Shown here: positions 26,656-35,184 of the stretch, in pieces
Numbering within the stretch: position 1 is the stretch's first letter
Layout of the letters: every line of letters starts with the position of its first letter
Assembly (NCBI GenBank): GCA_021202635.1
Contig: JAJQCQ010000023.1
Span: 1 to 64,000, forward strand
Direction of reading: 5' to 3'
DNA: 64,000 nucleotides
Source: Lachnospiraceae bacterium
GTDB lineage: Bacteria; Bacillota; Clostridia; Lachnospirales; Lachnospiraceae
Notes under the pieces: model-generated
What the model was told of the DNA's origin: nothing
The model's input: the letters and a program-made list of their open reading frames with translations, nothing else
Databases searched by the model: none
Program-made: the position numbers and the translations under genes

Positions 26656-27075
26656 TCACTTAGACTTTTTAAAAATCCCAGTCAGCTTAATACCGAAACT
26701 GGGGAGAAACAAAGGTACAATCCCTGCCACAAACTGAAAGCAGGGCGCCACAATCGCGGCAATCACCCACAGCATCTGAAGCAAAAGCCGCTGAGAATAA
26801 CTCGCTTTGACCTTCGTCCGGGCCGCCTCCTCATCCGCGGCAGACGCCGCGCTCTGAACCATCAGGCCCATCAGAAAGAAATTAAGGACCGCAATCACAC
26901 CGCCCACCAAACCGCCTAAAATGACAGTATAATCAAACGGAACCGAATCCGGCACCGCCGCATGCAAAACGCCAAACACGATCCACATAATCACGATTCC
27001 AACGGCAGTCATAATCGTAACCCGGCGTGTCTCCGTTTTCACCGCCGGCTGAACTTCACCGAACAAACCACTCAT
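26656..27075 (-). CDS. atpI: ATP synthase subunit I-like membrane protein
   Basis: 139 residues with four hydrophobic helices in two pairs (about 25-45, 50-75, 100-120 and 120-135), as in the AtpI family. AtpI is thought to help c-ring assembly or Mg2+ supply. Position directly before atpB supports the call. Sequence conservation in this family is low. Confidence 0.7.
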   Translation of the reverse strand: MSGLFGEVQPAVKTETRRVTIMTAVGIVIMWIVFGVLHAAVPDSVPFDYTVILGGLVGGVIAVLNFFLMGLMVQSAASAADEEAARTKVKASYSQRLLLQMLWVIAAIVAPCFQFVAGIVPLFLPSFGIKLTGIFKKSK

Positions 27076-27105
27076 TTCCGGCCTCCTCGCAATGGTGCGA
27101 CCCTC

Positions 27106-27372
27106 TTACAGATGTTTATTAAATGATATTTTCCTGTTACCAGTTTTGTCCGTTTCATCCTTTTTTATCACAGAGAGGTAAAACTTGTACGCGAACATAC
27201 CGCTACCGCCCAGGCCAAAAAAGAATCCCACAATATAGATCCAGCCACCGACTCCTGTATGAGCCGTCAGCCACCAGCAGGCTGCCAGGCACAACAGGAG
27301 CGGCGTAATAAGCGACAGCCCAAACTGGCCCAGAAGCGTTATATTTTTTAAAATATCCGCACCTTTTTTCAC
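27106..27372 (-). CDS. atpZ: AtpZ/AtpI-family small membrane protein
   Basis: 88 residues with two membrane helices (LGQFGLSLITPLLLCLAACWWL and IYIVGFFFGLGGSGMFAYKF) and the GxGGxxxF-like pattern of AtpZ proteins that open atp operons. GTG start with GGAG 8 nt upstream. First gene of the operon, 90 bp downstream of a sigma-A-like promoter. Confidence 0.75.
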   Translation of the reverse strand: MKKGADILKNITLLGQFGLSLITPLLLCLAACWWLTAHTGVGGWIYIVGFFFGLGGSGMFAYKFYLSVIKKDETDKTGNRKISFNKHL

Positions 27373-27423
27373 TGTATTCGCTCCATTTCTACAATCACAT
27401 GTGAAATTAACGAAACCGGGTTT

Positions 27424-27452
27424 ATTCTACCAATTTTTGTATCCGTTCGCAA
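27424..27452 (-). promoter_or_regulatory. Promoter of the ATP synthase operon
   Basis: Minus-strand TTGCGA (27452-27447), a 17-bp spacer and TAGAAT (27429-27424), about 50 bp upstream of the atpZ start. Confidence 0.55.
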
Positions 27453-27572
27453 GTAGATTCTGATAAATAAATTATTAACATAGTGAACAGGATGAAAACA
27501 AATTCAAAACATCCTGAACAGAAAGCAATCTGTAAATAACGGTCTTGTTGCAAAGCGTGTCACGGTAAAAAG

Positions 27573-28094
27573 TCAGGTTCGGATTTTCTCCCCCACAAGA
27601 TTCGTCAGCATTCCCAGCGCAATCCCCGTCACCAGTCCGCCCAGCACATCCGTCGGATAATGAATGCCCACATACAGCCTCGAAAAGGCAATCAGCACAG
27701 CCAATATCAGCAGCAGCACACCATAACGTTTCGGCAGCTGTCGGTAAACTGCCACCGCCGAGGCAAAGCTCGCGCCGGTATGCCCGGACGGGAACGATGC
27801 ATCCTTCGCAGGCGAAACCAGGCAGACAAGCCCGTCAATCACCTCATAGGGGCGTGTACGGTTCACCAGGTTTTTCAGAATCAGATTGTTGACCAGAAGC
27901 GACCCCAGGAGCGCACACGCAGAGTAAACACCCGCTCTTCTTGTTTTTCGAAAGCAAAGCAGGAAAACCGTAAGAATAATCCAGAAAATCCCGCCGTCTC
28001 CCAGATGTGTGATTGTCTTAAAAACCGGATCTAAAATCGGATTCCGGATATTATTCTGAATAAAAAGCAGGATATTCTCTTCCATAGCAGACAA
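27573..28094 (-). CDS. PAP2-family phosphatase
   Basis: About 173 residues, five to six membrane helices. The three PAP2 motifs are present: KNLVNRTRP, SFPSGHTGASFA and SRLYVGIHYPTD, which together form the phosphatase active site on the outer face. Likely substrates are undecaprenyl pyrophosphate or phosphatidylglycerol phosphate. The TTG at 28094 has AAAGGG 8 nt upstream; GTG at 28103 or ATG at 28085 are alternatives that change only a few residues. Confidence 0.85.
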   Translation of the reverse strand: MSAMEENILLFIQNNIRNPILDPVFKTITHLGDGGIFWIILTVFLLCFRKTRRAGVYSACALLGSLLVNNLILKNLVNRTRPYEVIDGLVCLVSPAKDASFPSGHTGASFASAVAVYRQLPKRYGVLLLILAVLIAFSRLYVGIHYPTDVLGGLVTGIALGMLTNLVGEKIRT

Positions 28095-28114
28095 ATATCT
28101 CACCCTTTCCGCAA

Positions 28115-28357
28115 CTATCTTCTTCCTGCGATTTTATTCACCAGCCAGATAACAATACAGGAACCGATCACACTAACGATAATACTCCCTATGAAGCCGC
28201 TCCCGTAAATTCCAATCAGGCCAAGCACCGCATTCCCGACAATGCCACCCACAATGCCAAGAACAATATTTCGCAGAATCCCGCCCTCGTTATTCATAAT
28301 CTTTCCGGCAATCCATCCGGCCAGACCGCCAATTACCAGTCCAATAATTAAACTCAT
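28115..28357 (-). CDS. GlsB/YeaQ/YmgE-family stress-response membrane protein
   Basis: 80 residues, three glycine-rich membrane helices with the family signature GLVIGGLAGWIAGKIM at the N-terminus and a GNAVLGLIG motif. Such small envelope proteins are stress-induced; the molecular role is unknown. AAGGAGG ribosome-binding site. It follows the Jet operon by 25 bp and may be read through from it. Confidence 0.85.
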   Translation of the reverse strand: MSLIIGLVIGGLAGWIAGKIMNNEGGILRNIVLGIVGGIVGNAVLGLIGIYGSGFIGSIIVSVIGSCIVIWLVNKIAGRR

Positions 28358-28382
28358 TTTTACCGCATCCTCCTTTGAATCG

Positions 28383-29609
28383 TTACTTTTTTTCTTTCCT
28401 GTCCGTTTCCTCCGCCGCGCAGTAGTAGCTCACAATCTCCTGCTCCAGCTTTACTCCTTTTTCCTTCATATACGCAAGAACCGGGCGGTAAGCCTCCTCG
28501 CCGCAGAGCGTTTTCATCCGGCTCCGGTCATTCTCCGTAAGCGTTTTCAGGCATGGGCCAAACCGCTCATCCCTGAGCTGGCGAATTCCCATGCAGTACA
28601 ATTCAAACTTCCACGAAAGTGCCCTGCACAAATGCCGGTGAATCAGAAATCCTCCCACATCGATGTCCCCAAAATGATAATAAGAGCATTGCGGATTGTC
28701 CTGAATCACCTTTTTCAGAAACCGGAGCTGCGCCCTGCCTGCAAATCCTCCAAGATAAAACAATGCCCGGTCTGAACAGCTCATCCGCTGGTAAGAAGCT
28801 TTGTTCTCAATCGTCATGACGACAGGACAGGAAACGATGATACGCCGAATGTCGGCTACATCAGAGGAGAGAAGCGCCGCTCCGCCCTTCAGCTTTCCCG
28901 TCTCCAGCGTGCATCCCTCCCAATCAATCCTCCAGGGACCCCGGATACAGAGCTCCTGCTCGGGCTGGGAAACATGATAAAGGGAAAGAATCTCATCATT
29001 CTGCTCGTCCTCCTCACGGGGCATGTTCCTGGCCGCGCGAAGAACCGTACAGATTTCCTCGTAATTGTTTTCCTCAAAATACTTGGAATCTCCATACACC
29101 AGCACGGAAGCTTCCCTGACATACAGCTCCTCTTCATTTTTATCGAGGAAAGAAAGCATTTTCAGATTCGCCTCTATGCGCTCCGGATCATCCTGCCACC
29201 TGGCCTGTCCCATCTCCTCTTCCATACGGTTACAGTAATACCGAAGCAGTTCGCCGCCCGTCCCATATTCCTTCAGCAGACCTTCCACCTGTGCCCGCAG
29301 GCGGCTCTTCGGCATCATTCCATATTCTGTCCTCAGAAATTCGTATAGTTCCTCCAGCCGGTTCTCCTGCAGGTAAATTTTCTGTATATCCAGACTGAAC
29401 TTCAGCGTATCGAACGTGATAAATTCCCGTTCGCCAAGCCGCTGCACTGCCTCATAAATAGCCTGTTTTATCTCAATATCTGCATTGTTTGACGTATAAT
29501 CCTTATAAATTTCTGTCGGGTGCAGAATCACCCGGCGGCCTGTGCTTTTCCGATGCTCCGCTTTTTTCAGCAGCCGGCAGAGAATTTCTTTTTCAAAATC
29601 AGCAGTCAT
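28383..29609 (-). CDS. jetD: Wadjet-type JetD nuclease (TOPRIM/DUF2220-like)
   Basis: 408 residues. The N-terminal part is helical. The C-terminal TOPRIM-like domain has the catalytic glutamate in VVMTIENKASYQ and the D-x-D metal site in YYHFGDIDVGGF, the pattern of DUF2220 proteins. In Wadjet systems JetD is the nuclease that cuts circular DNA once the JetABC motor has extruded it. It overlaps jetC by 11 bp, the last of four coupled genes. Confidence 0.85.
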   Translation of the reverse strand: MTADFEKEILCRLLKKAEHRKSTGRRVILHPTEIYKDYTSNNADIEIKQAIYEAVQRLGEREFITFDTLKFSLDIQKIYLQENRLEELYEFLRTEYGMMPKSRLRAQVEGLLKEYGTGGELLRYYCNRMEEEMGQARWQDDPERIEANLKMLSFLDKNEEELYVREASVLVYGDSKYFEENNYEEICTVLRAARNMPREEDEQNDEILSLYHVSQPEQELCIRGPWRIDWEGCTLETGKLKGGAALLSSDVADIRRIIVSCPVVMTIENKASYQRMSCSDRALFYLGGFAGRAQLRFLKKVIQDNPQCSYYHFGDIDVGGFLIHRHLCRALSWKFELYCMGIRQLRDERFGPCLKTLTENDRSRMKTLCGEEAYRPVLAYMKEKGVKLEQEIVSYYCAAEETDRKEKK

Positions 29610-32600
29610 GGAATTTCACCTTCCCGATCTGCATGTTGTCATTACTGATTTTCAGCACCGGAATAATCACGCCGCACTCGCTTCCGATCGATTCCAGCTT
29701 GTTCGGCGGCGCGCAGAAGATCACCTGAAAATCCTGGTCCCGGAAGAAATCAAGCATCAGCTTAATGTTGTGGTCACTCATCTTTTCGAAGGGCTCATCA
29801 ATAAACAGCAGCCTGACGGAATTCACCCGGGCATTGTAAAGCATCGACAGGGCCGCGGAGAGAATCAGCGTGTATGGAATCTGCGTCCCCGCTCCGGAAT
29901 TGTATCCCACCTGTCTGGACAGGCGGCCATCCTTCACTTCATCATTATTGATGATGATCTCATAGCTCATATAATTCCGATAATCTGCGAAGCGTTCCAT
30001 CTCCGTCGCATCGTTTTTTTCAATGATCCGGTTGATGAGCTCCCGAATCTCCCTCTCCCTGGTCTCCGTCTCCTCCTCACTGTACTCGGTAAGCATGGCA
30101 AACGTCATCTGTCCATCTCCCAGATCGTTTGTCCGCTGCAGATATTCCGCGTAGTTCAGAATCTTTGCGTAATCTGAGCGGTCGTCGAGCAGCCGGACGT
30201 CAAACTGATACTTTGTGGAGAAGCGGAGCTTGCGAAGCTCCTTATTGATGTCAATGATATCGTTTCGCGCCGCTTTCGCTGTCTCATAAATATTCAATAC
30301 AAATTCCCGCTTAAAGATTCGCTCATAGCGGGCGGTCTGGTCTTTCAGCTTCTGCTGGATTCCCTGAAGATCGTCAATCCAGATCCTCCCGCGCCTCTTC
30401 TGATAGCTGGCCTCCTGATCCAGTCCGACCGGCAGCCGATCCGTGTCCTGTCGGCGGTTATTGTAAGCCTGCTCCAGTCCGTTGATCTCCGCCTCCAGTT
30501 CCCGTACACGGCGGCTGGTGCGTTCCTTTGTCGCCGGCTGCATCAGACCGCCTTCTCTGTTGCTTCCCGACAGCCAGCCATCATACTCCTCCATCGCCGT
30601 CTCCACCGCGGATTTATGCAGTGCGCGCTCCTCCTCCAGCTTTTCCTGCGCTTCCTGCTCCTGCTGCCCGCAGCGCGCATATTCCTTCCGGCTGACCCGG
30701 ATCTCCGCCTCCAGATTCGATTTTTCCCTCATCTGCGCGTCCCGGGTTCGTTTTTTCTCGTTCAGCTGCTGCTCCAGCTCAGTGACCCGCTGCGAGAGCG
30801 CCATAAACTCGGCATTATTTTTCTGCGCTTCCAGCAGCTCTTCATGGTGTCTGTTCTCTTCCCTCAGGTTTTCCGTCACCTGCGCGGCTTCCCGGTGCGC
30901 ATTCAGGTTGTATTCCCGAAACGCGCTCAGTTCTTTTCCCAGAAAAGAGGTTTTTTCGCCCAGTTCATGCTCTCTGGAAAGCAGCTCTTTTTCTCTTGCC
31001 TCCAGCTCCGCCAGCTTCCGCTTTGCATTCCGGCGGTTCAGCTCGATCGCCTCACTGCCCAGGCAATAGCTCTGAATCCGTTTTTTGTTGATATAGGTTA
31101 CGGCCATATTGCGGCTCATTTTTCCTTCTTTGGACAGCGCATTGTCATAATCCGGCACCTGCGCGGTCTCCACGCCGTGAATCCGGCCCAGCCAGAAGGC
31201 AAAATACCTTGCCGCCGTCTCATTACGGATATCCAGCTGATAAAAGACCGAATCCTCCTCACATTTCTGTTCCCGCGCCATCAGCCGCTTCGTATTCACC
31301 AGCTCCACATAGCGATGCCGGGAGCGGTCCATCACCGCATTCGCCGCGTCAAAGGCTTCCGGCGGCACAATGGCCGCATAGCGATGGACTCCCAGGAAGG
31401 CTTCAATGACATCCCGCCAGCCCTCATCCTTCAGATCCGAGACATACTCGCAGGCCATCCGCGCCTCACCGGCTACGCCCTTCGCCTGAAACGCGCGGTT
31501 AATCTCCCCGATCAGTCCCAGCTGCTCCCCTGCATAAGAATAATCCGCCCGGTTCTTATCACAGTTCTCGATGATGCGCGACTGCTGAATGCATTCATCC
31601 CGCACCTGGGAAAGCTCTTTCTTTATGGTACCCAGCTCCTGAAGCATCCCGTCACGGGTGCTGCTCACTGCGTTTCTCAGCGCATCCACATAACACTGTT
31701 TTTCTGCCGGATCTGCCGAAGCAGAGGTCAGCTTTTCCGCCATTCCTCCGTCCGGAAGAGCAGCGTTCTCCCCTTCCAGCATGCTGACCAGCTTCCGTAT
31801 GCGCGTCTGGAACCGTTCCAGCTCTTCTTTTTCCTGCTCCAGATTCTCCAGCTGTTTTCTGTATCTTTGCAGCAATTCCTCTGACGCGAGAATCGCTTTT
31901 GCTACATCCATATTCTTCAGCGCATGTCTGGCCTCTGCGTAATATGCGTCGATCTCCTCGATTGCCCCGGCTTCCTCCTCAATCATCCGCTCCAGGTCTC
32001 TACAGCGGATCTGGCTGCTATGTATCTGCTCTTCGATTTCCTTTTTCCGTCCCTGGCATTTCACCAGACTCTGGTAGATCGCTTTGATATCGTCAATTTT
32101 AAGCCGCAGCTCCCGCCTGCCATGCTCCTCATAATCCTTCAGAATCCTGTCCAGATCCGCCAGCTCCTGGTTGATCTGCTCCAGGCTGAGATTGATCTGC
32201 TCAATATTCTTTTTCGCCTCTTTGAGCTTGTCAAAATTGACATTATGCGCTTCCAGTACAGACTCCCGGATGAACTCCTGTATCTTCGCAGCCGGATTGT
32301 AGGCCATAATGCTCCGCAGCTTTCTCTGATACCGAAACACCTCCTGATAGGGCAGCTTCAATCCTGTCATCTGCATAAACAGAGTAATCCCGTCCTTTTT
32401 TCCCTTCATCTGCACCGCATATCTCTTCTGAAAGCCGGAAATATCGTAAGGCTTCAGAACCGACTGATCCAGATAGACATAATCGATATCGCTCAGACAT
32501 TTCCCGTCCAGAGCATACCACGCGGTGCTCCGGATATCCGCAGCCGCCGTCTCAATGATCACGCCCAGCACAAACGGCCTCTCATTCACCTGATCCTCGT

Positions 32601-32910
32601 ATTCCAAGGCAATATGCGTATATACCGTCGGAATTTTCTCCGCAGGTCTCGCGTAAATGCCGGCGCTGGCATCCATCAGACATCGCGTGTAGGAAAGAAG
32701 GTTCCGTTTTCCTGTGCCCTGATGCCCGCTGGTCGCCTTATTGAACTGGGCATCCCCGGTATAGGCGTATTTAATCGCGTCCAGTATCGTCGATTTTCCG
32801 CATTCATTTTCACCCGAAATCAAGGTCAGATTCTCCGCCACCGGAATCGTCACATTGTGAAATCCGTACCAGTTCACCAGACGGATATTCCGCATCACCG
32901 TTTTACTCAT
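29599..32910 (-). CDS. jetC: Wadjet-type JetC SMC-like ATPase
   Basis: 1103 residues, SMC/MukB-like. N-terminal Walker A GENECGKST (with NLTLI before it) and a C-terminal signature region NSGAGTQIPYTLILSAAL plus Walker B VRLLFIDEPFEKMSD form the ATPase head. Two long coiled coils (about 230-500 and 650-880, Glu/Gln/Arg-rich) flank a hinge-like middle region. JetC is the DNA-loop-extruding motor of the anti-plasmid Wadjet complex. Overlaps with jetB (8 bp) and jetD (11 bp). Confidence 0.9.
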   Translation of the reverse strand: MSKTVMRNIRLVNWYGFHNVTIPVAENLTLISGENECGKSTILDAIKYAYTGDAQFNKATSGHQGTGKRNLLSYTRCLMDASAGIYARPAEKIPTVYTHIALEYEDQVNERPFVLGVIIETAAADIRSTAWYALDGKCLSDIDYVYLDQSVLKPYDISGFQKRYAVQMKGKKDGITLFMQMTGLKLPYQEVFRYQRKLRSIMAYNPAAKIQEFIRESVLEAHNVNFDKLKEAKKNIEQINLSLEQINQELADLDRILKDYEEHGRRELRLKIDDIKAIYQSLVKCQGRKKEIEEQIHSSQIRCRDLERMIEEEAGAIEEIDAYYAEARHALKNMDVAKAILASEELLQRYRKQLENLEQEKEELERFQTRIRKLVSMLEGENAALPDGGMAEKLTSASADPAEKQCYVDALRNAVSSTRDGMLQELGTIKKELSQVRDECIQQSRIIENCDKNRADYSYAGEQLGLIGEINRAFQAKGVAGEARMACEYVSDLKDEGWRDVIEAFLGVHRYAAIVPPEAFDAANAVMDRSRHRYVELVNTKRLMAREQKCEEDSVFYQLDIRNETAARYFAFWLGRIHGVETAQVPDYDNALSKEGKMSRNMAVTYINKKRIQSYCLGSEAIELNRRNAKRKLAELEAREKELLSREHELGEKTSFLGKELSAFREYNLNAHREAAQVTENLREENRHHEELLEAQKNNAEFMALSQRVTELEQQLNEKKRTRDAQMREKSNLEAEIRVSRKEYARCGQQEQEAQEKLEEERALHKSAVETAMEEYDGWLSGSNREGGLMQPATKERTSRRVRELEAEINGLEQAYNNRRQDTDRLPVGLDQEASYQKRRGRIWIDDLQGIQQKLKDQTARYERIFKREFVLNIYETAKAARNDIIDINKELRKLRFSTKYQFDVRLLDDRSDYAKILNYAEYLQRTNDLGDGQMTFAMLTEYSEEETETREREIRELINRIIEKNDATEMERFADYRNYMSYEIIINNDEVKDGRLSRQVGYNSGAGTQIPYTLILSAALSMLYNARVNSVRLLFIDEPFEKMSDHNIKLMLDFFRDQDFQVIFCAPPNKLESIGSECGVIIPVLKISNDNMQIGKVKFHDC

Positions 32911-33520
32911 TTATCTCCGGTTCCTCCTCTGTGTCTGTTTCCCCTGAAATATATTCGTCAGCCACCTGCTTCAGCTGCCCCGGATCCATGCAGAAGGAAA
33001 GGGACGGATACAGGCGGATTCTTCCATCCTCTTTTCCCAGATCATCCCCGTAATCAATCAGACTGAAACGCTTCAGTGTGCGAAAAGCATTCCGAAGCTC
33101 CCCGGGAGAAAATGCCATCTGGTAGATCCCGCACTTATCCATAACATCCCCCACTGTCACATAAACCGGATCTGTGTACCCCATGCGTTCAAGGAACAGA
33201 AGCCATAGGATCACCAGCAGCTGAATCTCCTTCTGATCAAAGCGAAACAGATTGATCCGCTTCAATCCCACTGTATCGACGTCTTCATCTGCCTGCTGGA
33301 GCATGGCCACCTTCATGCGATCCTCCACCACAACCTTGTAGCCAATGGCAGAAAGATACACATTCATATCGTACTGATTTGCCTCCGATGAAAGATAATC
33401 ATACAGCTTCTCATCCCTGTCCTCCAGGATGAAAGTAGAATCCAGCAGCTTCCGGACACAGCGTTTGAACCAGTAAGCGTCCTCCTCGCTCATCCGCTCC
33501 ATAAAACTAAAATTCCCCAT
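32903..33520 (-). CDS. jetB: Wadjet-type JetB (kleisin-associated MukE/KITE-like) subunit
   Basis: 205 residues, helical with winged-helix-like segments (YVTVGDVMDKCG, FSPGELRNAFRTLKRFSLIDY) ending in an acidic tail. Position and size match JetB, the MukE/KITE-like partner of the SMC motor. It overlaps jetA by 14 bp and jetC by 8 bp. The assignment rests on context more than on sequence. Confidence 0.8.
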   Translation of the reverse strand: MGNFSFMERMSEEDAYWFKRCVRKLLDSTFILEDRDEKLYDYLSSEANQYDMNVYLSAIGYKVVVEDRMKVAMLQQADEDVDTVGLKRINLFRFDQKEIQLLVILWLLFLERMGYTDPVYVTVGDVMDKCGIYQMAFSPGELRNAFRTLKRFSLIDYGDDLGKEDGRIRLYPSLSFCMDPGQLKQVADEYISGETDTEEEPEINE

Positions 33521-34946
33521 TGCTCCGCTTCTTATCCTTTCTCATCACAGTCAGATCGCTGATGCTGGCTATGCCGGTATCCACGGTCTCTTCCGACAGC
33601 TGTACCTCATAAGGAAATTCCTCATTTTCCGTATAGAGGACGGCAGCCGCATACATGAGTGCCTCCTCCCTGGTTTTCAGAACCTGGTCCTTCATGCGAA
33701 TCCGCTCATCCGCTCCCATCTGTACCGCCAGATAGCTGCTCACACGGTCCACGGAATAACGGTTCGGTACACTGCGGAACAGTTCCTCCGTCTTTGCCTG
33801 CTTTTCCTCCTCCGACAGTTCTTCCGTCAAAAGTCCGATGTTCTCCTTCTCATCGGCTGACCGCCGGTTTCTTTCAAATGATCTGCTGCTCACGTACTTC
33901 TGCTGAATCATCCTGGTGCATTCTCCAATCTTTTCCAGCGCCTCCGCCCTGTCCTTTTCGTCCAGCGAAGCTACTGCATTCAGCAAATCATTCAGCACAG
34001 CCTCCATCCTCATGCCATTGCCGGCCATCAGCATAATCCTTGTATTTGCCAGATTATAGTAATTGTTAATACGGCTGTCAATCAATTCCATGTTTTCTTC
34101 ATATTCCACAGCCAGGAAATACTGCAGTTCCGAAAAATACCCATCCACGCGTTCCTGTGCCTGGTCCTGGTTCAGCTGCAGCTTTTCCGCGCATTCCCTC
34201 ACCATCTTATCATACAGCTCCCCCTGCCTGATTTCTCTGAGCCGGTTGCGCATAAAGGAAAGCTGAACCGGGATAAGCCCGTTGTTTTTTACAAAAAAAT
34301 ACTCACTGAAAAAGCGGTCCAGCATCTCATCCTTCATGATGAACTGCCCAAAGCTATTGATGTCCTGGAAGGCTACCACCGCTTTCATAATGTCGGAGAT
34401 GCTGTTCTTCAGATCAGTCAGTTCGTTCTTCAGCTCGGATTCATTCTCCACAAGCGGAACCAGGATATTCGCATAAGGGCGCTCCGTCCGCATGGAATCT
34501 TCATCAAAAACAGACTTCAGAATCTCATACATGGAAAAAATCCGGTTTGACATCAGACCTTCCCCGTTTTTTTCCGTCATCTTCCGCAGAAAATCCATCA
34601 CTCTGCGGCAGTTCGTCGAAACGGCCGTCACATACTCTCCATTGCGTCCAATTTCCCTGGGGAGCAGCCAGCCGCAGTCCCGAAACAGGGACAGGATCGC
34701 AAAAGCCTGCAGTCCTCCGCCCTCTTCTGATGTCCCCGACTCCTCATTCGCCGTCTCTTCCGCTTTTCGGATATCCGCATTCTTCAGATACAGTGTAATA
34801 CTGTCTCTGGCATCCGTCTCATACAGCACCGGCAGTTCTTTCATCTTCTCGATCAGAAGCTGAATACAGTCATAGTAAATTCTCCGGTATTTCAGAGTCA
34901 GCGGTTTGAAAAAAGATTCGTTCTCTATGAAATCAAAAAAATTCAT
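33507..34946 (-). CDS. jetA: Wadjet-type JetA (kleisin-like) subunit
   Basis: About 479 residues, mostly helical and rich in Glu/Arg/Leu, resembling the JetA/DUF5716-type proteins that open clostridial Wadjet operons and act as kleisin (MukF-like) bridges. The ATG at 34946 has AAAGGA 8 nt upstream and is preferred over one three codons earlier. First gene of a tightly overlapping four-gene operon transcribed away from the permuted GH3. The subtype (perhaps type III) is inferred, not verified. Confidence 0.8.
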   Translation of the reverse strand: MNFFDFIENESFFKPLTLKYRRIYYDCIQLLIEKMKELPVLYETDARDSITLYLKNADIRKAEETANEESGTSEEGGGLQAFAILSLFRDCGWLLPREIGRNGEYVTAVSTNCRRVMDFLRKMTEKNGEGLMSNRIFSMYEILKSVFDEDSMRTERPYANILVPLVENESELKNELTDLKNSISDIMKAVVAFQDINSFGQFIMKDEMLDRFFSEYFFVKNNGLIPVQLSFMRNRLREIRQGELYDKMVRECAEKLQLNQDQAQERVDGYFSELQYFLAVEYEENMELIDSRINNYYNLANTRIMLMAGNGMRMEAVLNDLLNAVASLDEKDRAEALEKIGECTRMIQQKYVSSRSFERNRRSADEKENIGLLTEELSEEEKQAKTEELFRSVPNRYSVDRVSSYLAVQMGADERIRMKDQVLKTREEALMYAAAVLYTENEEFPYEVQLSEETVDTGIASISDLTVMRKDKKRSNGEF

Positions 34947-34996
34947 TGCCACCATCCTTTTTCGATGACCTTGTTATCACTGCACCTTAATAATTT

Positions 34997-35017
34997 AGAA
35001 CAGCAGGCCGCTGTTCT
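34997..35017. promoter_or_regulatory. Palindrome between jetA and the permuted GH3 gene
   Basis: AGAACAGC-AGGCC-GCTGTTCT, perfect 8-bp arms, in the 238-bp divergent gap. It could be an operator for either gene. The motif CAGAACAG/CTGTTCTG recurs in the atpH-atpA gap. No clear sigma-A promoter could be assigned to jetA. Confidence 0.4.
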
Positions 35018-35184
35018 GAACTGTTACACTCATTTTATCATATGGCCCATTTTTTTAACAGTCCCCATTTTTAGTCTTTTCAATTTTTAAAGTATCTGTT
35101 ATGATTACACCCAACGCTGCTGTTCCGTATCTTTACAGCTGCGTATAAAAATCATAACGATTCAGAATAGAAGGAGGGAGATGT

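Noticed and set aside
30616-31884. 422-codon open frame opposite jetC
   Set aside because: Shadow of the coiled-coil coding region, rich in Arg/Leu/Phe/His without domain structure and with no start signal.
34947-35184. Possible jetA promoter and LexA-type box at the AGAACAGC palindrome
   Set aside because: The arms are 5 bp apart and do not match the Firmicute SOS box (CGAAC-N4-GTTCG). No -35/-10 pair with good spacing was found.
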